Part shown: piece by piece, positions 8,185-18,076 of the stretch
Layout of the letters: the number at the start of each line of letters is the position of its first letter
How positions within the stretch are numbered: the first letter of the stretch is position 1
DNA from: Bin80 sp964291275
GTDB taxonomy: Bacteria; Bacteroidota; Rhodothermia; Rhodothermales; Bin80
Direction of reading: 5' to 3'
Length of the DNA stretch: 64,000 bases
Assembly (NCBI GenBank): GCA_964291275.2
Contig: OZ219799.1
Span: forward strand, 2,780,638-2,844,637
Translations under genes and position numbers: made by a program
The notes under the pieces: generated by a model
Told to the model about the DNA's origin: nothing
Seen by the model: only the letters and a program-made list of their open reading frames with translations
The model's database searches: none

Positions 8185-10754
8185 ATGGCATCAAGGAGAA
8201 GAGGTCAGACGCCACTCATGCGGCAGTATTACCGGATCAAAGCAGAGCATCCGGATACACTTCTATTGTTTCGTATGGGCGACTTCTACGAGACGTTTGA
8301 AGAAGATGCCCTTAAGGCAAGTGACGTGTTGGGTATTGTGCTTACCAAACGGGCAAATGGTGCAGCAAAGAGTGTGCCACTTGCGGGGTTCCCGTATCAC
8401 GCACTCGAAAATCATCTCCCCAAACTGATTGACGCAGGACTCAGAGTTGCAATTTGCGAACAACTTGAGAACCCAAAGTCGACACGGTCCCTAGTCAAGC
8501 GGGGCGTGACTGAAGTCGTTACGCCCGGGGTATCCCTCGGGATCAAATGCTGTCTCCAAAACAGGCGAACTACCTGGTGGCAGTACACTTTGGGAAGAAG
8601 CAGGTAGTAGGGGTAGCTTACGCGGATGTATCCACTGGTGAGTTCCTACTCACAGAGATTGATCAGTCCAGACTGGATGATCTATTACAGAGTATTGAAC
8701 CGGCAGAGCTCCTTGTTAACAAAGCTGCACAGGAGTCTGTACGTGCATTCCGTGATCAAGGCTATATTGTTACACCACGTGAGGATTGGGTGTATGATAG
8801 TGATTTTGCCGACACTACACTACTTGAACACTTTGGTACACATTCTTTGAAAGGCTTTGGGATTTCGGGGTTGAGTGAGGGTGTTGTTGCAGCAGGTGTG
8901 GTGCTTCATTACCTGATCGAAACACAAAAGGGTAAACCGGAGCATATACGCAAGATTCAGCAACAGATGGATGAGGGGTACATGCTCCTTGATCCACAAA
9001 CGCGCCGTAACCTCGAACTGCTGACCCCGCTCCACGGAGACCGTAATAGTACCACGCTGGTTGAGCTTCTGGATCAAACTTGCACTGCCATGGGTGCGAG
9101 AATTCTGCGGCGGTGGCTCTTTCGACCATTGCGTGATGTTGCACGCATCAATCGTAGACTTGATGCTGTTGAGGCGCTGGTACACAGTACAGAAATTCGA
9201 GAAAACCTGCAAGACTGCCTCAAACAAATCTGTGATATTGAGCGGGTAGTTGCCAGAATATGTACGCAAAGAGCAATCCCCCGGGAGCTATTAGCACTCG
9301 CATTAGCACTGCGTCAGGTGCCTGAGTTGGTCCAGAGCATACAGTCAATCGATTGTAAAGCACTAGATGAATTATCTCGACGGCTGAACCCTTGTGATGA
9401 TATCGAATCTGCGATCAGTCAGGCCCTTGATGACTCTTCAGAACAGATATTTCGACAGGGCTATAATCAGGAACTGGACAGATTACGTGAGATTTCGAGT
9501 TCGGGTAAAGGGTTTATCGAGGTACTTCAGAAGCGTGAAAGTGAACGGACAGGTATCCCCTCCCTCAAAGTAGGCTATAACAAGGTATTTGGGTACTACC
9601 TGGAGATAACGAATGTGCATCGGGACAAGGTACCACCTGAATATGTTCGGAAGCAGACCTTAGTTAATGCAGAGCGATATATAACCAATGAGTTAAAAGA
9701 GTATGAGGAACGTGTAATTGGGGCACAGGAGCAGATCATAGTACTCGAAAACGAGCTCCTACGATCTCTTAGGGCCGACTTAGCAACAGCATCTAAGGAG
9801 CTCCAGCGGTTGGGTGCGGTGATAGCAGTTCTGGACTGTTTTGTCAGCTTTGCCGAAGTGGCTGTTCGTGAAGGGTACGTAAGGCCGCGTATTGATAACA
9901 CCAGACTACTCAAAATTGTGCATGGCAGACACCCGATCGTAGAACAAGCAGATCCTGCTGCCTTCGTTCCAAACTCAATAGAGGTTGATCCCGACAGGTA
10001 CCAGATATTCATTATAACGGGTCCCAACATGGCGGGCAAGAGCGTAGTGTTACGCCAGGTTGGTTTAATTGTCTTGATGGCGCAGGCGGGAAGCTTCGTG
10101 CCCGCAAAATCGGCCACCATTGGTGTTGTTGATCGCATCTTTACGCGTGTTGGTGCATCAGATAACTTGGCTGCAGGTGAGAGCACTTTTTTGGTTGAGA
10201 TGAATGAGGCCGCCAATATCCTCAATAATGCCACCCGAAATTCACTGATCCTCCTGGATGAGATAGGGCGGGGGACCAGTACCTTTGATGGTCTCTCTAT
10301 TGCGTGGGCATTGGTCGAATATTTGCACGAAAATGATTCAATAGCTGCACGAACACTTTTTGCAACTCATTACCATGAACTCAATACGCTTGAGGAGCGT
10401 CTTGAAAGGGTTCGAAATTATAAGGTCCATGTTCAAGAGCACAGCGGCAAGATTGTTTTTCTCCACAAGTTGATCCGTGGGGCTGCAGATCACTCTTATG
10501 GTATTGAGGTAGCTCGTATGGCTGGACTGCCCTCAAAGCTGCTGAGCAGAGCAGGGGAGATTCTGGATAAACTCGAATCTCAGAAGCTCGTGAAGAAGGA
10601 CATTATGCCGAAAGTGCAAGCTATTCAGATGGCGCTTTTTGATCAACTAGAATGCGATGTCGTACGCGACAAACTACGGGAGATAGATACAAACAGAATT
10701 ACGCCGCTGCAGGCGTTATCTCTTTTAGCAGAATTAAAGGACCTTTTCGACTAG
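8185..10754 (+). pseudogene. mutS: DNA mismatch repair protein MutS, interrupted by a one-base frameshift
   Basis: Two overlapping frames together make a full-length MutS. Frame one (from 8185) carries the mismatch-binding domain with LLLFRMGDFYETFEEDA and VVTPGVSLG. The remainder, in another frame, carries MLSPKQANYLVAV, the clamp and lever regions, Walker A GPNMAGKS and the ABC signature/Walker B LILLDEIGRGTSTFDG. The break lies at about 8539-8541: a run of three G where a fourth G would restore SLG-DQMLSPKQ. Everything else looks intact. Either the gene is recently inactivated (a possible mutator) or this is a homopolymer sequencing error. An internal ATG at 8547 would give a protein lacking the mismatch-binding domain. 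Confidence 0.9.
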
Positions 10755-10769
10755 ATCTAGGGAGTAAGC

Positions 10770-12038
10770 ATGAGAGTACTCATTGTAGGGAGTGGCGGGC
10801 GTGAGCATGCCTTGGCATGGGCCGTACGTGAAGCTAACAAGCTATTCATAGCCCCAGGTAATGCGGGGACAAGAGAGTTCGGAAAAAACGTCAGTATCAA
10901 AGCGGCAGACACGGAAGGTTTAGTTGCGTTTTCTCGACGCGAGAACATTGACCTCGTTGTTGTCGGTCCAGAGGTACCTCTTGCAGATGGGCTCGCCGAT
11001 GCCTTGGGCCAAGCAGGGGTATCTTGCTTCGGTCCCTCAGCGGCAGCCGCCGAAATTGAAAGTAGCAAGGCATTTGCCAAAGCATTTATGCAGCGCCATA
11101 ATGTGCCAACAGCCCAATGGCACGCCTTTCTTCCGGATCAGGTTAAGGAGGCCAAAGCTTATGCCCGAACACTGGAGAGATGCGTTGTTAAGGCTTCGGG
11201 GCTTGCTGCGGGGAAGGGGGCCATCATGTGTGAGGACCACACAAGCTCTGATCGTGCATTGCATGAATTGCTGACTGTGGGTCGTCTGGGAGATGCGGGC
11301 AGAGAGGTTGTCGTTGAAGAATGGATGGAGGGCGAAGAGGCAAGTGTATTTGCTCTTACAGACGGGGATGATTATCTAGTGTTAGATCCGGCCCAGGATC
11401 ATAAACGCGCATTTGACGATGATCTCGGTCCAAATACAGGAGGCATGGGTGCATATGCTCCAGCTCCGGTAATGACCTCAAACTTAATCGATGAAGTTTG
11501 TCGCTCAATCATTGAGCCAGTACTTGAGGGCATGGCACGTGAGGGCAGGCGTTACACTGGATGTCTGTACGCCGGTCTTATGATTACAGATCAGGGCCCC
11601 AAGGTTGTCGAATTCAACTGCCGTTTTGGGGATCCAGAGACGCAGGTTGTGCTACCCTTGATAGGAGCAGACCCCATAGAGGTGCTCCTGCGAGCGGCCA
11701 GTGGAGGTATTGGAAACTTGCGACTTACCAAACAATCACTTGCAGCTGCATGTGTAGTACTGGCCAGTGGTGGGTATCCCGGTTCTTACAACAAGGGATA
11801 CCCGATTAGTGGACTGAACACAGCAAGTGAAATCCCAGGCGTTCTTGTATTTCATGCGGGTACAAAATCTGATGGTAAAAGAACTGTTACGGCGGGAGGA
11901 CGTGTCTTAGGTGTAACCGCGGTGGCCTCCACGTTAAGGGAGGCTATTGGCCGTGCTTACGAAGCAGCTGATCTCATAGAGTTCGAAGGAAAGCATCTGC
12001 GGCGGGATATTGGATACCGTGCACTCGGGCGTGAATAA
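10770..12038 (+). CDS. purD: Phosphoribosylamine-glycine ligase (GARS)
   Basis: ATP-grasp enzyme of purine biosynthesis that joins glycine to phosphoribosylamine. The N-terminal VLIVGSGGREHALAW is the family hallmark. DLVVVGPEVPLADGL, VVKASGLAAGKG, and the block VEFNCRFGDPETQ in the metal/ATP site are all present. Length (422 aa) is normal. The start is preceded by an AGGGAG-like ribosome site. It begins 15 bases after the mutS stop, and its stop shares one base with the next start, so the three genes are probably co-transcribed. Confidence 0.95.
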   Translation: MRVLIVGSGGREHALAWAVREANKLFIAPGNAGTREFGKNVSIKAADTEGLVAFSRRENIDLVVVGPEVPLADGLADALGQAGVSCFGPSAAAAEIESSKAFAKAFMQRHNVPTAQWHAFLPDQVKEAKAYARTLERCVVKASGLAAGKGAIMCEDHTSSDRALHELLTVGRLGDAGREVVVEEWMEGEEASVFALTDGDDYLVLDPAQDHKRAFDDDLGPNTGGMGAYAPAPVMTSNLIDEVCRSIIEPVLEGMAREGRRYTGCLYAGLMITDQGPKVVEFNCRFGDPETQVVLPLIGADPIEVLLRAASGGIGNLRLTKQSLAAACVVLASGGYPGSYNKGYPISGLNTASEIPGVLVFHAGTKSDGKRTVTAGGRVLGVTAVASTLREAIGRAYEAADLIEFEGKHLRRDIGYRALGRE

Positions 12039-12916
12039 TGCACATTCCACCGACCTTATTGGTTTTTCTCGTGACGTTTGCCGGAATTGCGAGCGCTCAG
12101 GACACTCTTAGCACTGGATTTGAAGTTATTGCGCATTTTTCGGAGGCACGGGCACTTGAAGTTGACCCGGAAGGGTTGATATATGTTGCGACGGTGATGG
12201 AGGTTGTCCAACTTGGCCAAGATGGTAGGATACGCGGGAGTCTGGATGGAACGAGTGCGGGAGCATTTGGGGAAATTTCCGATGTTGATCCAGGAAATGG
12301 ATTGATATGGGTCATTGCGGATGCAGAGCATGGTCATCTATTACGGTTTTCAAAAGAATTACTGCATCTGGAGTCTATTCGAGTACCTAGGAGGGCAAAC
12401 GTTGAATTGGAACGATCTCCACGTCTTGATCTCTACGATGGACTTAAGACTGCATTGGGACGGCCGATCTCCATTTCAGTTGGTTCAACGGGGGCTCTGT
12501 TTGTGGTTGACGCATCTTCTCAACGTGTGCTTAAATGGGATGCCAGTCGAAGGCTAGAGCGCGTAATCGGTGATTTTGGTTCTGGGGCAGGTCAACTGGT
12601 AGACCCCGTTAGCCTTTCTGCGGATCGGTCACTGCTTTATGTGGCAGACCGTGCATTGGGTCTGGTTAAGGTGTACGACTATTTTGGTGGACACGTGCGA
12701 AATTTGAAGGCAACGCAGGACGTAATCAGTGTTACAACAGCCGGGACAGAGGTGTGGGTTGTCCTGCCTCAGGCTATATGGATCTATGATAACCTAGGCT
12801 CGCTTTCTCGCCAGATTGTCGTTGAGCATGATAGTCCGTTGTTGGCTGCGCTATCTATTTCAGACCACATACTTCTCTTAACTTCGACGCAGCTATTGCG
12901 AGTAAGATTTGATTGA
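12038..12916 (+). CDS. Exported beta-propeller (NHL-like) protein of unknown function
   Basis: The start ATG overlaps the purD stop by one base. The N-terminus is a classical Sec signal (hydrophobic run ending near ASAQD). The mature part contains NHL/6-bladed propeller-like units: RALEVDPEGLIYVAT, a middle GRPISISVGSTGALFVVDASSQRVLKWD, then GAGQLVDPVSLSADRSLLYVADRALGLVKVYD. These units suggest a scaffold or binding protein in the periplasm. No catalytic motif can be named. It is the last gene of the apparent mutS-purD transcription unit. Confidence 0.65.
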   Translation: MHIPPTLLVFLVTFAGIASAQDTLSTGFEVIAHFSEARALEVDPEGLIYVATVMEVVQLGQDGRIRGSLDGTSAGAFGEISDVDPGNGLIWVIADAEHGHLLRFSKELLHLESIRVPRRANVELERSPRLDLYDGLKTALGRPISISVGSTGALFVVDASSQRVLKWDASRRLERVIGDFGSGAGQLVDPVSLSADRSLLYVADRALGLVKVYDYFGGHVRNLKATQDVISVTTAGTEVWVVLPQAIWIYDNLGSLSRQIVVEHDSPLLAALSISDHILLLTSTQLLRVRFD

Positions 12917-13154
12917 AGTGCGATAAGTGGAACTGGGTGTTGAATAGCATACAGCTTAGGCTGGGACTGTCTGTGTGAGCGTATATGCTTCCAATTGTTA
13001 GCGACATACATCAGGATGTCGCCGTGATTTGGCGCAAAATCAATACAAAATAGGTTCTACCGGGAATATTGTGGATAGAGGTCTAGCAGCCTGTGGATAA
13101 AGTAGGGAGTCTAGGAATTCTAGACTTGACGGGGTATATTTCGAGGGAGTATCT
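12917..13154. other. Intergenic region with a short perfect hairpin, bordering the mobile-element zone
   Basis: No gene is supported. A perfect 7-bp inverted repeat AGTCTAG/CTAGACT with a 5-base loop lies at 13108-13126. It is not followed by a T tract, so a terminator role is unproven. The region ends where an ISNCY-like terminal repeat starts (AGTGCTTGTCAGAG at 13155). Confidence 0.4.
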
Positions 13155-14055
13155 AGTGCTTGTCAGAGAATAGGTCATTTTTGCGATTCTTGCTATACTC
13201 ATAACGATCTGGGCCCGTAATTGTGGCGTCGTTGGTGGAGTTTCGGGGGAATTAGGTGCCTTTCGGCTTGATGAACGGTCACTGGAAGACATTTTTCGCT
13301 CTCCGATGCCGCTGGGACGCGACCATGCGTTCCAACGTGACCTACGTCTGCCTTTCCGCTTATGGCGGAGCCTGTCCAAATTCTTTCGGTAGGATTACAG
13401 CGGCGCTACGCCGCTCGTTTTCGGGCCTGATGCCAGCGCTTGAGCCGCTCCTCTTTCCGTTTCAACTGCAAGCCAAGACGATGTACGTTGGCCGCGACCA
13501 CAGAGAGCGCCACCGTGCGACCAAACCCCTCCTTACCATGCGTGCGCACCAAGTCCAGTCCGCGCTGGTTCAAATTGTTGATCGCGGATTCTACCGCCGG
13601 ATGCTGACGACGACCCTCCACAAAGTCCGGGGCGGATGCGCGCGCCTTGTCCGCATGACTTAAACGACCCCGCTTCGGCATAATCACCAGTTCCAAAATT
13701 TGCTCCAATGCGCGCCGGTTGTGTTCCGATGAATACCCCGTATCCATGCTGCACGAAGTCAGGGACGGGTACAGTGTCTTGGCCTCCCGTAAAAAATCCA
13801 CGATCATTGACGAATCTACCCCCTCGTAGAGCACCCGGTAGTGAAGAATGTACTGATGCTGGTCCTCCAAGACGCAGACCGGGAGTCCCAACTCCGCCTG
13901 TACCCCCGCCTTACCTTTGACGATCCAACGCGTATGCGGCGCGTGAACCGAGAAAATCTTCTCCGAATGCGGAATCTTTTCGCTCCTGAGCAACTGCCGA
14001 TCCACCTGATTGCATATTCCGATCGATCAGTTTCAAGCTGCATTCCAGTAATGTA
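13155..14055 (-). mobile_element. Truncated ISNCY-like element (remnant copy)
   Basis: Starts with the terminal repeat AGTGCTTGTCAGAGAAT, the same end as in the complete copies at 19913 and 44948, and continues through the 3' part of the transposase. Similarity to the complete copies stops at about 14055, where an IS1595-type cassette begins. The 5' half and other end are absent. It carries an extra block of about 12 bases near 14008-14020 that breaks the frame. Confidence 0.85.
13406..14005 (-). pseudogene. ISNCY-like transposase, C-terminal fragment
   Basis: About 199 residues nearly identical to the C-terminal 41 percent of the complete transposases at 20164-21609 and 45157-46608. Shared blocks include SVHAPHTRWIVKGKAGVQ and DTGYSSEHNRRALEQIL. 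The N-terminal part, including VDSAVTKTHVHWPTD, is missing, so the fragment cannot be active. Confidence 0.85.
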
Positions 14056-14444
14056 GGGGAATTATAAAGTAAGGTGAACGCTTGTTGGTGTATTTGTATG
14101 GAACCTTCCATATACTTGCATTGTACCGCATGGAAATGCAACCAGATGAGAACACCAAGGCCTATAAACTGCTTAGAAAGACCGGGCTGGAGGGGGGGGA
14201 GGCTAATGAGTTGGTTAACATAATTGGAAATATGGCGTCCACAAATATCATTGAAAGGTTCGAGGCTAAATTGGAGTCCAATATGGATTCCGTAGACGCG
14301 AAATTCGAGGCCATAAACTCGATTCTTAGCAGCCTACGATGGTTTATTGGTATTGGAATTGCATTGATCATTGCCTCCAATTTTATTGGTTGAGGCTAAC
14401 GAGGGGAATTATCCATTTAACTGGAACCTTTTCTGTAATTCCCC
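14056..14444 (+). mobile_element. 389-bp non-autonomous IS1595-type cassette (mobile insertion cassette)
   Basis: The left end begins GGGGAATTATAAAGTAAGG. Its first 27 or so bases after the first G are identical to the outer end of the IS1595 element at 36380-36406, in reverse orientation. The right end reads TTTTCTGTAATTCCCC, an imperfect inverted copy (GGGGAATTA shared). No transposase is present; the only content is a small ORF. The left end abuts an ISNCY remnant and the right end abuts an IS110 remnant, so the original target duplication cannot be checked. Passenger-only IS1595 relatives are known; this assignment is inferred from the shared ends. Confidence 0.65.
14130..14393 (+). CDS. 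Small coiled-coil protein with C-terminal membrane anchor, passenger of the IS1595-type cassette
   Basis: 87 residues from the ATG at 14130. The N-terminal half is polar. The middle (NIIERFEAKLESNMDSVDAK) has heptad-like spacing, suggesting a coiled coil. The C-terminus SLRWFIGIGIALIIASNFIG is one transmembrane helix. It fills most of the 389-bp cassette. Function unknown; the layout recalls small DUF1640-like membrane coiled-coil proteins, but this is only a resemblance. Confidence 0.6.
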   Translation: MEMQPDENTKAYKLLRKTGLEGGEANELVNIIGNMASTNIIERFEAKLESNMDSVDAKFEAINSILSSLRWFIGIGIALIIASNFIG

Positions 14445-14734
14445 TGGTATAGTAGGACTCTCCGTGACAAGGCAGAGCTTATGAGGCGCTATGTTTTTTT
14501 GCAATTTACATCATAATATACAACGTGGCTTATGGAGAAGCGACTTGGCGGCTTCGACGGCTAATCAGTCTGGTATTCGCGTATTTTGTGCCCCGGAGGG
14601 TTGTAACGCATGATTTCGGTTCGTGTGGAGCTGCCACGATCTAAAAACGCGCATTCATCGGTAAGATGCCGATTATCGCAAGGGGATTTCGTGGGTTCTC
14701 CAACCGTGCCAATCGCTTCTCCATAAGCCATGAC
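14445..14734 (-). ncRNA. Candidate bridge/seek-type guide RNA region of the IS110/IS1111 remnant
   Basis: The 290-base noncoding end downstream of the transposase. A hairpin with arms TCGGT (14658-14662) and GCCGA (14668-14672) and loop AAGAT lies between CTAAAAA (14641) and GGGGATTT (14682-14689). The latter matches the inverse complement of the flanking target (GGGGAATT) at 7 of 8 bases. Compared with the other copy, the hairpin shows a compensatory T-A for C-G change. IS1111-group elements are known to encode their guide RNA in this position; the guide reading here is an inference. Confidence 0.5.
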
Positions 14735-15181
14735 TCAGGTGTGCACACGCGTGGTGATCAATGGGTTTTCCAGGTGCAGTGCTGCCCACAAAAAGCCGGC
14801 CAGTTCGCGCGCGACCGCGGTGTTGGCGACACATCGCGATTTGGTCTGACACAATTTGTGAAAACGTTTGTACAGTCGGCGTTGCGCTTTCCAGGTAACG
14901 GCGACGACCTCCGCAGACACCGCTTGTTGCCGTTCTTTTAGTACCCGACTGCATCGCGGAGGCCTTGTATACTTCCATGCGGCGGAGATGACGGCATTTC
15001 GCACATGGACATTCCCGGTTTTGGTGATGCCCCCGCGTTTTGTACGATTCCCCGAGCTATGCTCGCTTGGCACGAGGCCCAAATAGGCCATCAATTGACG
15101 TGGATGTGAAAAACGCCGAATATCTCCTAACTCAAAAATCAGCGTTAACGCGCTCACCAGGCCGATCCCTCGGAATGATGC
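14735..15181 (-). pseudogene. IS110-family transposase, C-terminal fragment
   Basis: Matches the C-terminal third of the transposase at 48070-49212: GIGLVSALTLIFELGDIRRF, YLGLVPSEHSSGNRTKRGG, then KAQRRLYKRFHKL. It includes the C-terminal Transposase_20-type helix-hairpin-helix region. The N-terminal DEDD catalytic domain is missing, replaced at about 15182 by the 3' end of a group II intron. Confidence 0.85.
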
Positions 15182-15182
15182 C

Positions 15183-15654
15183 GGTAGGGACCCGAGTTTC
15201 CCCGGGCCCCCCGGACAGATCCGGACGTGCGCGTTAACGCATCCGGCTCCTCCCTTGGGTTGCACTCCCATGCGTGACGGTGAATCGTTTTGTCGGCCAG
15301 TCGTGGCGGATTCTCAGTTTCGGCCAATAGCGCTCTACCAGTGTTCCCAGTTGCTCCCACGTCGTTTGATCCCGTTGGGATCGTCGGCGTAGTACGCGCA
15401 GCCAGACCCATTTCAAGCACTTGTAGCACCTCCGTAGAGACGGCATACTCCATGGTACGGCATAGTAATTCAGCCATCCAGTCAGCACCTGTCCAAGCCA
15501 TTTCCCCGTTTGGTGCACCGGTTGGTGCATCCGTTGCCGGAGCTTCGTATACATACGTTTCACAAAACGCGCCATGCGCTTCGCGATTGGCTTGCGTCCT
15601 AACCCGAATTGTCCTTTCCGTGTCTTACGACAATAATGTGTGAAACCCAGAAGG
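15183..15654 (-). mobile_element. Group II intron (type 1), 3'-terminal fragment
   Basis: Collinear with the 3' end of the intron at 42487-49720: the last part of the intron protein followed by a domain V-like hairpin at 15218-15249 and an end reading CCCTACC on the minus strand. The rest of the intron is missing. The 3' flank is IS110 transposase sequence, which suggests the intron or a rearrangement joined there. The stretch 15655-15784 shows nothing recognisable. Confidence 0.8.
15234..15654 (-). pseudogene. Group II intron reverse transcriptase/maturase, C-terminal fragment
   Basis: About 140 residues aligned with the C-terminus of the complete 500-aa intron protein at 42538-44040, starting at LGFTHYCRKTRKG and including the group II maturase segment GWLNYYAVPWSMPS. 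The reverse transcriptase catalytic domain is absent. The stop position and 3' flank are conserved with the full copy. Confidence 0.85.
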
Positions 15655-15784
15655 GGCTTCCGTTTTTCAAGTGGGTTCGGAGTCAGGATCAGGGTAAACA
15701 ACTATTAGGTAGCTATAGATTCAGAGTGGATGTCTTTGTTTATTTTGGATCTGTTTTTGGCACAAGTCAAATTTTTCATCAGCA

Positions 15785-16450
15785 ATGAATGTACGTATTC
15801 AAGATATCAATCGATTGATCGGGATCCAATCTCCGTGGGAGGTATCGGAGATCAAACAAGATGACGCGGCGCAGTTGGCCGAGATCCATGTGATTTGTTC
15901 GGAGGATTCGGAGCTTCGGTGTCCAGGGTGCAACAAAGTTTGTCCTGGATACGACCATCGTCTTCGGAAATGGCGCCACACGGATATCTGCGAGTATCGG
16001 ACGAGCGTGGTTGCGAAAGTTCCCCGGGTGGCCTGTTCGGAGCATGGGATCCAGACCGTTTCGGTCCCTTGGGCGGATGCGCGCGTGCGTTTTACGATGG
16101 CTTTTGAAAGCAAGGTCATTGACTGGTTGCAGGATGCAACCAGTATTTCAACGGTGGCCAGCAGGCTGGGCGTCAGTTGGACGATGATCGCCAACATCAT
16201 GGCGCGTGCGGTAAAGCGCGGACTCGCCCGTAGAGAGACGCAACCGGTTCCCCATATATGTGTGGACGAGACCTCGTACAAAAAGGGCCATAAGTATATC
16301 ACGGTGGTTTCGGATTCCCAAACGGGCACGGTGCTGTTTGTCAAGGAAAAACGCACCCATGCGAGTCTGGATGCCTATTATGCGGGCTGTTCGGCTGCGC
16401 AACTGGAAGCGATTGAGCGTGTGAGCATGGATATGTGGCCTGCCTATATC
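15785..16450 (+). CDS. ISL3-family transposase A, 5' part (before intron)
   Basis: 222 codons. The N-terminal zinc-ribbon-like segment has CPGCNKVCPGY, followed by a helix-turn-helix region and the start of the DDE catalytic domain with VCVDETSYKKGHKYITVV. The reading frame reaches MDMWPAYI at 16450, exactly where the homologous transposase at 24049 continues with KSTKKHVPDAAS. The frame beyond 16450 reads into the intron and stops at 16546. Joined to 19304-19894 it encodes 418 aa, the same length as the rebuilt ISL3 transposase B. Confidence 0.88.
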
Positions 16451-16940
16451 GTGCGCCGTGGAAAGGCGCTTTTCTGTGGCGGGTGCGAATCCCGCCCAAC
16501 ACCTGTCGCTCCGGTTGGTAGCGGCCTTAGCGTATTATGGAGGTAACGAAATGATATGAAGCACTGAGGTTAACGGGCTACGCGAGTAGCTTAGCGACCA
16601 TGCGGGCCGGAACGCGTAGTGAACGTCGAACAGGCCTCGAAACGGGCAATGTGAGTATCGACCTTCCGGTATTATGGGGAAGACTGGCACGTCTTGGGAA
16701 GCGAGCGACAAGTGCACCAAGACGGCTCACCGGGGTATTGGCGCTGGCACGCATGGAAGATCAGGAAAGTAGCAACACGGGAAGCCCTGTCGGTGCTGAT
16801 GCACACGGCAACCGGAACTCCGTAAGGAGCAGGCCGGGCCGTCAGGGTGGCGGATGGGTCCGTAGTACCGTAGAAGCGGGATAACGCCAGTGGAGGGAAG
16901 GGGCCTGAGTTGAACACAGTATGGATAAGGATGAAGGGAC

Positions 16941-18076
16941 ATGATCACTGACAAAGGTCTAACAGGATCTGAAAAAGTTCGGAGATTCCAAATCGTACTA
17001 CATGCGAAAGCGAAGGAATCACCAGCCCATCGTTTCCACGCCCTGGTGGATAAGGTATGGCGTATGGATTTTCTGTGGGAAGCGTGGACACTGGTCCGCC
17101 GTAATGGTGGCAGTGCAGGCGTGGACGGAGAGCGTATCGCCGACATTGAAGCAAGCGGAGTAGAGGGTTGGCTGGAGGAACTGTCGCAGGACTTACGGAA
17201 AGGTACCTACAGGCCGAAGGCGGTTCGTCAGGTACTGATCCCAAAGAAACAACCGGGAAAGTTTCGGCCGTTAGGCATTCCCTGTCTCCGGGACCGAGTC
17301 GTCCAGACTTCGGCGATGTTAGTATTATCTCCGATTTTTGAAGCGGACCTCCAACCGGAGCAATATGGATATCGAGCGGGTCGAAGCGCACGGGATGCGG
17401 TGAAACGCATCCACCGCCTGTTGAACCAAGGCCACCGGGAAGTGGTGGACGCGGACCTATCCAATTACTTTGGCGAGATTCCCCATGCGGAGTTGATGAA
17501 GAGCTTGGCCCGTCGCATAAGCGATGGACGGATGCTCAGACTCATCAAGGCATGGATGGAAATGCCAGTAGTGGAGGAGGATAAAACAGGAGGGAAACGC
17601 TGTACGAATCGCGCCCGACGAGAACGGAAGGGGACCCCACAAGGGAGCCCAATTTCGCCACTGTTGAGCAACATTTATATGCGGCGTTTTATTCTTGGTT
17701 GGAAACTACTGGGTTACGCCCGGCAGTTTGGAGCGGAGATTGTGTGTTATGCAGACGATTTCTGTGTATTGGGACGAACATCGGCGACAGAGATGTTGGC
17801 GGTGATTACTCAACTCATGGATCGTTTGAGGCTTCCGATCAATGCTCAAACGACCCGATGCTTGCGATGCCCCGAGGAAGCATTTGAGTTTCTCGGATAC
17901 CGCATCGGCTGGAATTACCGACCTCAAACGGGAGCGGGATACATTGGTACCCGCCCGAGCAAGTCGAGTGTCCAAAGCATCTGCCGCCGCATTAGCGAAC
18001 AAACGGATTGTCGATTCGGGTCGATGGACGCAGAAGAGATGGTACGGCGTCTAAACTGGATAATCTCTGGTTGGGC
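16941..18076 (+). CDS. Group II intron 3a reverse transcriptase/maturase, 5' part
   Basis: Reverse transcriptase of the intron-encoded family: NGGSAGVDGERIADIE, IPKKQPGKFRPLGIP, QYGYRAGRSARDAV, the GTPQGSPISPLLSNIYM block and the catalytic VCYADDFCVLG. The frame is broken at IISGWA (18076) by the nested intron 3b. Continuing at 18946 gives NYFTLGQVSPAYRAID and the normal maturase end. The joined protein is 446 aa. Without splicing of 3b the protein would end at 18185 after about 36 foreign residues. Confidence 0.88.

Larger units (their letters stand above)
14445..15182 (-). mobile_element. IS110/IS1111-type element, 3'-terminal remnant
   Basis: Begins TGGTATAGTAGGACTCTCC exactly at the edge of the upstream cassette, the same terminus as the complete copy at 47781. 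It carries about 290 bases of noncoding end and then the C-terminal part of the transposase. At about 15182 it is joined to a group II intron fragment. It is roughly 80 percent similar by eye to the complete copy, so it is a distinct older copy. Confidence 0.82.

Noticed and set aside
8530..8550. Programmed frameshift in mutS
   Set aside because: No slippery heptamer with stimulatory structure was seen, and programmed shifting is not known for mutS. A missing G is the simpler reading.
13126..13156. Sigma70-like promoter (TTGACG with a TATCTA about 18 bases later) before the ISNCY remnant
   Set aside because: Single match, directs into a remnant with no gene on that strand; not distinguishable from chance.
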